NCBI GenBank assembly: GCA_003508835.1 | Contig: PUFA01000285.1 | Coordinates: 744,001 to 808,000, forward strand | Direction of reading: 5' to 3' | Length of the DNA stretch: 64,000 nucleotides | From: Eonycteris spelaea | Taxonomy: Eukaryota; Chordata; Mammalia; Chiroptera; Pteropodidae | In this document: in pieces, positions 58,313 to 64,000 of the stretch | How positions within the stretch are numbered: the first letter of the stretch is position 1 | Layout: each line of letters begins with the position of its first letter | Translations under genes and position numbers: made by a program | Notes under the pieces: generated by a model | What the model saw: only the letters and a program-made list of their open reading frames with translations | What the model was told of the DNA's origin: nothing | Database searches by the model: none

Positions 58313-59068
58313 TTACTCTTTCTTCCTGCCCAGTTTAATGTCCTTCCCTTCATTTTCCTCTCTCCTTCTCTCCCACCTTCGACTACCTCCTTCTTCCCTC
58401 CCCCTCTCTCTCAGGGAATTCAATGAGGTGTCCACCATTGGAGATCTGATCTTAGCTTTGTAAGCCCAGAAATTATCTTCCTGAGGCCCAGGGGGAAGGG
58501 GCAGGAACCCAGGAGACCAGTGCATCCACAGGGACAGCTGAATTCCCCCATCAGCTGGACTGCTCAGGTTGCAAGGGTCTAGGTGTCCATTTCCTGCTGG
58601 CTTGGGCACCCAGGCCTTGAGGAGATGGTGCAGCTGATCTGGAATCCATGCAGGGGAGAGACTAGGGGTCCTCACAGCTATGGCCACTTCTCTGTTTGTG
58701 TGGCCATGCTCAGGAAGTGAGGATGAGGCCTGCCCTCCCAGCACGGCCCTGCACCTGGAACAGGGCCCTGGCACACTGATGACCCCCTCTCTGCCTTTTG
58801 TCTCAGAGATCAACTCAAAACAGTGGCAAAGCTTGGGCTGAGGAGGCACTGAGAGGCCTGATTCAACTCTAATGCAGTTGCAGGAAATGGCTGAAGCTTC
58901 CTGCAGGCACTGCTGCCGAAGGAAGGCATGTAGCCTGCAGGGATCTGGCTGGGCACGAGACCAACTAAGAGGCCAATCTCTGCCCTGCGGGGAGAGGAAG
59001 CCATCTTTCTGGTTTATCATTGGGAGAGAAGCTGTGGAATGACCACCTGCCAGGGTGTGTTGTGGCAC
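58313..59068 (-). other. 251-codon open reading frame of unknown meaning
   Basis: This is the longest uninterrupted ATG frame in the window. It begins MPQHTLAGGH and ends in a low-complexity R/E/G/K-rich tail that reflects a pyrimidine-rich tract (58316-58420) on the plus strand. I recognise no domain, signal peptide or membrane segment. Overlapping frames exist on both strands. A frame of this length can arise by chance in moderately GC-rich DNA, so I do not call it a gene. It could be part of an unannotated transcript. Confidence 0.12.
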
Positions 59069-59575
59069 ATGGACCCAAGGGCTGGCCTACCACCAGGAGG
59101 TACAATCGAGCTGCAGAATTACACTCAGGGCCTGGGTGCACCCCTCTGCTCCCAGCCCACCAGTCCTGTGGTGATACAAACCACATCACTAAAAAATTGC
59201 ACGTATGTGTTAAGTCGATTAACAGCATGGGAAACAAAATCATAAATTTTCAGCCATCTATCAGTGCCAAAAGTGCTTCCTACATCAGCTTCTGTCTGTC
59301 AACTCCCCTAGGCTCACTCAGTAGGCCCTCAGGGGCCACAGCAACCAGGAAATGCAAGATCTAACCCCTGATACTCCCGAGGGGACCCTTACTCTGACCT
59401 CACTCCCCTGAAAGAGGCACTTCTCCAGAGAGCCACCGTATCTACTATGTCTGTCTGTTTTGGAGTCCAAGTCCTAACTCCTGACCTTTTCTCAAATCCA
59501 GGTTTGTTGTTTTTTTCCGTTGTTTCCAGGAGCCCAAGGACATGTCTTAACCCCTCAGAGGCAGATTGTCTGTTT
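59069..59575. other. Unassigned sequence
   Basis: Nothing recognised. The longest frame is 114 codons (59020-59364) without a domain. Confidence 0.4.
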
Positions 59576-59579
59576 TTCA

Positions 59580-59735
59580 AAACTCTCACTTCATTACTCA
59601 CTAGCTATGTCGACTCGGGCAAATTTGGTGACTCTCTCTGAACCTCTGTTTCCACATCCCAAAAAAATGGGAACAATATTAGCACCTGCCTTCATGGGCT
59701 GGCTGTGAAGATTAAATGAGATAATACATATAAGG
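59580..59735 (+). mobile_element. MIR SINE
   Basis: 'ctcactagctatgtcgactc', 'tgactctctctgaacctctg', 'gctggctgtgaagattaaat', 'gagataatacatataagg' form a sense MIR. Confidence 0.9.
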
Positions 59736-60130
59736 TCATGTGCCACTAAAGATAGGAATGTGTTCTGAGAAATGCAGTTAGGTAATTTATCTTGGTGTGA
59801 ACATCATAGAGTACATTTACAACAAGCCTACTATACACCTAGGCGTATATGGTTATACTTCTTGCTCCCAGGCTATAAGCCTCTACAGCATGTTCTGTAC
59901 AAAATGCAAGATTAAATTAAGCACATAGAAAAGATGCAATCAAGAGACACAGTAAACATGAAATATATGAGGCTGCCGATGCCCTAACTTGGCATATTGT
60001 TTTATAACAAATTTATTTTATAAGTAGAAAGAGTACACTTTAAAATGACAATGAAAAGCATAGTATAGTTAAATACATAAAACCAATAACACAGTGATTT
60101 ATTATCCTTATCAAGTATTATGTACTATAC
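59736..60130 (+). mobile_element. DNA-transposon remnant
   Basis: 'gtgccactaaagataggaat', 'gtgttctgagaaatgcagtt', 'gtgaacatcatagagtacat', 'ctactatacacctaggcgta' match a common mammalian DNA transposon start. The family name is not certain to me. The right half is AT-rich and has no transposase frame. Confidence 0.7.
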
Positions 60131-60205
60131 ATAGTGGATTGTGGGCCCAACGGTAGCACCCTGTAGGGGTGGAGTGTGGGCCCCAGGCCTGGATGATTCC
60201 AGGTC

Positions 60206-60495
60206 TGGCTATGATCCAGGCTTGCAGAACTATGAATAGGATCCTGGACTTAGAATGTTACATTAATGTAGTAGGGTGTCTGCACCCAGCTCATGTAAGC
60301 ATGAGTCAGCCTATTGTATCACGCATGTGACAGAATGCTACTATTGTTCTCTGGCGTATGTGGAGCCCACTGGGTCCCTTAGCGCAGAAGCACTCGCTCC
60401 CCACAATAAAGTAGGTGCCTATTGTTTCATTCTCATGTCAGCCTTCGTGTATTCTTTCAACTGGGCGTCTCACCACTGAAATCCGTTCTCTATCA
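60206..60495 (+). mobile_element. Left LTR of the short ERV
   Basis: It carries a sense polyadenylation signal in 'cacaataaagtaggtgc' (60401-60417). The TATA region is degraded (gcgtatgtgg). Confidence 0.5.
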
Positions 60496-60497
60496 GC

Positions 60498-60515
60498 TTG
60501 GCACTGACAGTGGGT
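60498..60515 (+). other. Candidate primer-binding site
   Basis: 'ttggcactgacagtggg' lies three bases after the left LTR. It resembles a mutated TGG-starting PBS of the lysine-tRNA kind. Tentative. Confidence 0.35.
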
Positions 60516-61218
60516 AACTCCAGATCTCCAAGGGGTGAGAGCGTAAAAGGCCCTGGGTAAGGTCCTATTCAGGTGACCCGAACACAAATGTGAACTGATT
60601 TGCCAGCTGCAGGAGCTGATCAAGACAAGAGAGACCACAGCCCAAGGGCTGTTATTTGAATTGTGGCGGCAGTTAAAACCTGAACGTTAATTCAGGCATG
60701 GGCAGAATCCTCCCACCGAAAGAGCTAGGCCTGTGGCCTTGGACTTTTTGAAACCCCAGGACTCTGTTGACCCTATATGATTAGGGAGAAGGCCGAGGTA
60801 CCCCTTTGGAGGGATAGGCATGGACCGGAAGCCACATGTAGAATTGGCAATCCACTGGCCCCCAGCAATGTGCAGAGTCCTAGCATGGTTAACACCAGAG
60901 CCAACTGTAATCCTATCTGTTGGAAATCCAGACATTCCCTGGACCACGCCACCTATATAGATGGTTATGGGAGTAAGACTATTAAGACCAAAGCTATGAC
61001 TTTGCCTCTTGCGAATTAGGACATCCCCACGTCTATATAAAGTGTATGTTTCTTTGGTGCCAGAATCATATCCTAGGAGGTGGAGCCTGTCTCCTAGTGG
61101 CACGTTGTTGTTCCCTGTATTATTGTTGTGGTATATGGGTACAGAGCTCTGTCCCTCCTGCAGCAATCACTTGCAAGCCTACATAGGTTACAGGAGGAAA
61201 TTTTGAAGGGGCGGAGTG

Positions 61219-61234
61219 AGCAGAGAAAAAAAAA
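61219..61234 (+). other. Candidate polypurine tract
   Basis: 'agcagagaaaaaaaa' directly precedes the TG start of the right LTR, the place expected for plus-strand priming. Confidence 0.5.
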
Positions 61235-61519
61235 TGGCCATAGTCAGGCTCCCACCCAAGACCCTTAGCTAACTTCCGAGTGGAAATGATTCATCACTTC
61301 TCCCCTCTTCTGTAACCATGTGCCCAAGTACACATGCACAGGCTTCTGAAAGTGTACCACTATTGTTAACCTGTGTATAAAAGGCGCCGCCACCCTGTTG
61401 AGGCTGTCTGCACCCTTGCCTGAGTAAAGAGCTATGTTTGCAGTTGTCTACGGCTCTGCATTTTCTTTTCCCAACTGCCCGAGCCTTGTACCCCTTACCT
61501 CAGAACTTGAATTCTGACA
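61235..61519 (+). mobile_element. Right LTR of the short ERV
   Basis: TATA box 'gtgtataaaaggcgccgcc' (61374-61392), then 'gagtaaagagc' as a variant polyadenylation signal, ending 'ttctgaca'. The TATA box is intact. Confidence 0.6.
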
Positions 61520-61807
61520 ACACAGCAGACAACAGTGAGTGAGGTGTCAGCTAGAGAGAAACCGTCATGGACCGCGTGCAGAACTTACTAATGGACTGTA
61601 AATTGGATACAAAGTGGACTAATAGGCAATTAGGACCAGACTATCCCCTGCCTTCCTCCAGCCCAAGCCTATTAAATACAGGACAGCTTTAACCAAATCC
61701 TCTCTCAAGGCTCTATTTAGAGTGTGCTTAATATAAAATTGTTTTGAAAAAAGGGAAACCCCCAAGAATTCAGGCAAGAAAGTAGCTTTTAGCAAGAATT
61801 TTTCTTC
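61520..61807. other. Unassigned sequence
   Basis: Flank between the ERV and the L1; nothing recognised. Confidence 0.4.
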
Positions 61808-62983
61808 TTTTTTTTAAATTAAAGTTTATTGGAGTAAACATTGGTTAATAAAATTATATAATTTTCAGGTTGTATCTTATCGTTTGACATCTATAATTCT
61901 ACTGTTGTGTTTACCACTCAAAGTCCAGTTCCTTCAGCTACTATATATTTGATCCCCTTTACCCACTTCATCCTCCCCCAACCCTCCTATATTAGACCCC
62001 CTTTACACTGTCTACCTCTTTCCTCTTCTCCCACCCCCTACTCTCTGGTAACCACTAGTCTATGTGCATGTCCATGAGTCTCTGTTTGTCCTGTCCCATT
62101 ATTGCTTTTAGGTTTATATTCCCACATATAAGTGATATCATGTGATTTTCAACTTTTTCTGTCTGGCTTATTTCGCTTAGCATGATTATCTCAAGGTCCA
62201 TCCATGTTCTTCGCAAATGGCAGTATTTCATCTCTTCTTATGGCTGAGTAATATTCCATTGTATACGTGTACCACAGCTTCTTTAGCCAATCTCTATTGT
62301 GGGCACTTACGTTGCTTCCATATCTTGGTCACCATGAATAATGCTGCTATGAACATCGGTGTGCAAATATATTTTATATATGGGTTTTCAGTTATTGGGT
62401 TAAATACAGGAATTGCTGGATCATATAGTAGATCAATTCTTATTTTTTTGAGGAACCTCCATACTGTTTTCCATAGTGGCTGTACCAATTTGCAGTCCAC
62501 TAGAAGTGTATGAGGGTTCCTTTTTCCACATTCTCCAAGATTTTATTATTACTTGTCTGTTGATATACTATTCTAACAGGTGTGAGATGGTATCTCATTG
62601 TGGTTTTGATTTGCATTTCCCTAATAGCTACACTGTTGAGCATCTTTTCATATATTTGTTGGCCATTTGTATATCCTCTAGGGAGAAGTGTCTGTTCAGT
62701 CCTGCCCATTTTTTGATTGGATCATTTGTTTTTGTTGTTATTGAGTTGTATGAGTTCTTTGTATATTTGGATTTAGGCCCTTATTGGAGGCATTGCTTGC
62801 AAATATATTTTCCCATTTGGATGGTTGTCTCTTTACCTTGTTGATGGCTTTCTTTAGCTGAGCAGAAGCTTTTAGTTTGATGTAGTCTCATTCATTTATT
62901 TTAGCTTTTATTCCCTTGCTTTGAGGTCAAATTCATAAAATAGTCTTTAAGTCCAAGGTCCTTGAGTTTCGTTTCGTTTTCTT

Positions 62984-63551
62984 CTATGATTTTATTGTTT
63001 CAGATCTTATATTCAGGTCCTTAATCCATTTTGAGTTAATTTTGGTGTGCGGTGATAGACAACAGTCTAGTTTCATTCTTTTGCAGGTGGCTTTCCAGTT
63101 TTCTGTCCCATTTATTGAAGAGGCTTGCCTTTCTCCACTGTATGTTTTTGGCTTTTTTTTGTCAAAAATTATTGCCCATAGAAATATGGGTTTACTTCTG
63201 GACTCTCGATTCTGTTCCGCTGGTCCGTGTGTCTGTTTTGCTGCTAATACTGCCTGTTTTGGATTACCGTCGCTTTGTAGTGTATTTGAGAGGGCAGGCA
63301 GAGTGACGCCTCCAGCTACGTTCTTTTTTCTCATGATGGCTTTGGCAATTTGGGGTCTTTTGTGCTTCCATACAAATCTGATGACTTTCTGTTCTATTTC
63401 TTTAAAAAATGCGAATGGGATTTTGATACAGATTGCATTAAATCTGTATACTGCTTTAGATAATAAGGTCATTTTAAACTATGTCATTCTTCCAATCCAA
63501 GAACATGGAATATCTTTCTATTTCTTTGTATCTTCTTTGATTTCTTTTTAA
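62984..63551 (-). pseudogene. L1 ORF2 pseudogene piece (element E)
   Basis: This is the longest minus-strand ORF2 piece of element E (162 codons at 62984-63472, [20 protein letters not shown] start). It lies downstream of the RT core. Frameshifts break it from the C-terminal pieces at 62294-62709. Confidence 0.85.
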
Positions 63552-63663
63552 TAGGGTCTTATTAGTTTTCATGAATATAAGTCCTTTCACACGTTTGTTA
63601 GAGTTATTCCTAGGTATTTTACTTTTTTTTATTGCAATTGCAAAAGGAGTTATTTTTCCACTT

Positions 63664-63758
63664 TTTATTTTTTTTATTTATTATTATTTTTTAAATTTTA
63701 GTTAGGTTCAAGTATACGGTACATTGGTAGACACCTAGTTAGTAAAATGATCCCCTCG
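63664..63758 (-). mobile_element. Foreign L1 3' tail nested in element E's ORF2
   Basis: Antisense 'ttaggttcaagtatacggta', 'cattggtagacacctagtta' equals the 3' tail of element C. ORF2 sequence of element E resumes on both sides, with about 50 bases of ORF2 (the 'cctaggtattttac' / 'cctaggcattttattc' stretch) present on both flanks. Confidence 0.75.
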
Positions 63759-64000
63759 ATTTCCTAGGCATTTTATTCTTTTTGTTGCAATTCAAAATTA
63801 ATTCTATTTTCCACTTCTTTTTCTGACACTTCATTATTAGAGTATAGGAAAGCTATGGATTTTTGAATGTTAATTTTGTATCCAGAAACTTTACTGTATT
63901 TGCTTATTGTTTCTTGTAGTGTTCCTGTGGAGTCTTCAGGGTTTTCTATATAGAGAATTGTGCCATCTGCAAATAGTGATACTTCGACTTCTTTATTTCC

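Larger units (their letters stand above)
60206..61519 (+). mobile_element. Short provirus-like ERV: LTR, PBS-like site, 0.74-kb interior, PPT, LTR
   Basis: Two LTR-like ends of about 290 and 285 bases, both TG...CA, share ordered similarity: 'tggctatgatccaggct' with 'tggccatagtcaggct', 'ctactattgtt' with 'ccactattgtt', and a matching U5 layout. A tRNA primer-like stretch follows the left LTR and a purine run precedes the right one. The interior is far too short for gag-pro-pol-env, so this is a defective element. The LTRs have diverged strongly. No matching target-site duplication was found, so two adjacent LTRs of one family remain an alternative. Confidence 0.5.
61808..64000 (-). mobile_element. 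L1 (element E), 3' half, runs off the window
   Basis: Antisense T-rich end, 3'UTR, ORF2 C-terminus and part of RT up to the right edge. Minus-frame pieces (for example 62984-63472 with [11 protein letters not shown]) are near-identical in content to element D's 51330-51683. ORF2 is broken by frameshifts and by a foreign L1 tail at 63664-63758. Confidence 0.93.

Noticed and set aside
60687..61166. 159-codon minus-strand frame inside the short ERV as a gene
   Set aside because: It lies antisense to the inferred element, has no domain I recognise, and the region is a decayed interior. More likely a chance opening.
63042..63551. 169-codon plus-strand frame
   Set aside because: It is the reverse strand of L1 ORF2 (element E), not a separate gene.
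1..64000. CRISPR array, bacterial operon, phage or plasmid content
   Set aside because: No spaced direct repeats, no dense one-strand coding and no ribosome-binding sites. All repeats are mammalian transposons or microsatellites.
1..64000. tRNA or other structured RNA genes
   Set aside because: Only MIR-type tRNA-derived remnants were seen. No stretch showed a full cloverleaf with intact A and B boxes.

Overview
The window is a piece of mammalian nuclear DNA, built almost entirely from layers of dead transposable elements. I found no host protein-coding gene, rRNA, tRNA, bacterial operon or CRISPR array. L1 retrotransposons supply the young layer and L2, MIR, older L1M, MaLR/ERVL-type LTRs and DNA-transposon scraps supply the old one. 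No lineage-specific SINE was seen (no Alu, B1/B2, carnivore, ruminant, horse or vesper-bat type). The 3' tails of the youngest L1s look like those I associate with bats. My best guess is therefore a SINE-poor laurasiatherian, probably a non-vespertilionid bat, but this is inference and not proof. Family names are from memory of consensus sequences, and boundaries are approximate.

Layout. 0-2.2 kb: 3' half of a plus-strand L1. 2.2-9.5 kb: L2, MIR and L1M fragments, and an LTR inserted inside an L2. 9.7-14.9 kb: dense LTR cluster, including two LTRs nested in a minus-strand L1M. 15.5-18.7 kb: a minus-strand L1 with both ends, likely target-site duplications, and most of ORF2 missing. 18.7-26 kb: old L1M, MIR, a hAT-type element, and a TG/TCTG tract, part of which was copied into a nearby MLT1 LTR. 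26-39 kb: mixed old repeats and the least repetitive, more GC-rich sequence (28.7-36 kb). 39.4-42.6 kb: a second internally deleted minus-strand L1 carrying a nested L1. 44-45.6 kb: L1M plus MIR. 45.6-51.7 kb: a plus-strand L1 with 5'UTR, ORF1 and ORF2, split by a third internally deleted L1. 51.7-59.7 kb: MIR and LTR fragments plus unassigned sequence. 59.7-61.5 kb: a DNA-transposon remnant and a very short provirus-like element. 61.8-64 kb: 3' half of a minus-strand L1 running off the window.

Most interesting: the elements at 39.4-42.6 kb and 49.5-51.0 kb share what looks like the same ORF2 deletion joint. This suggests they are members of a propagated, ORF1-only 'half-L1' family rather than two accidents. 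In addition, three separate L1 ORF2 copies each carry another L1's 3' tail at nearly the same ORF2 position.
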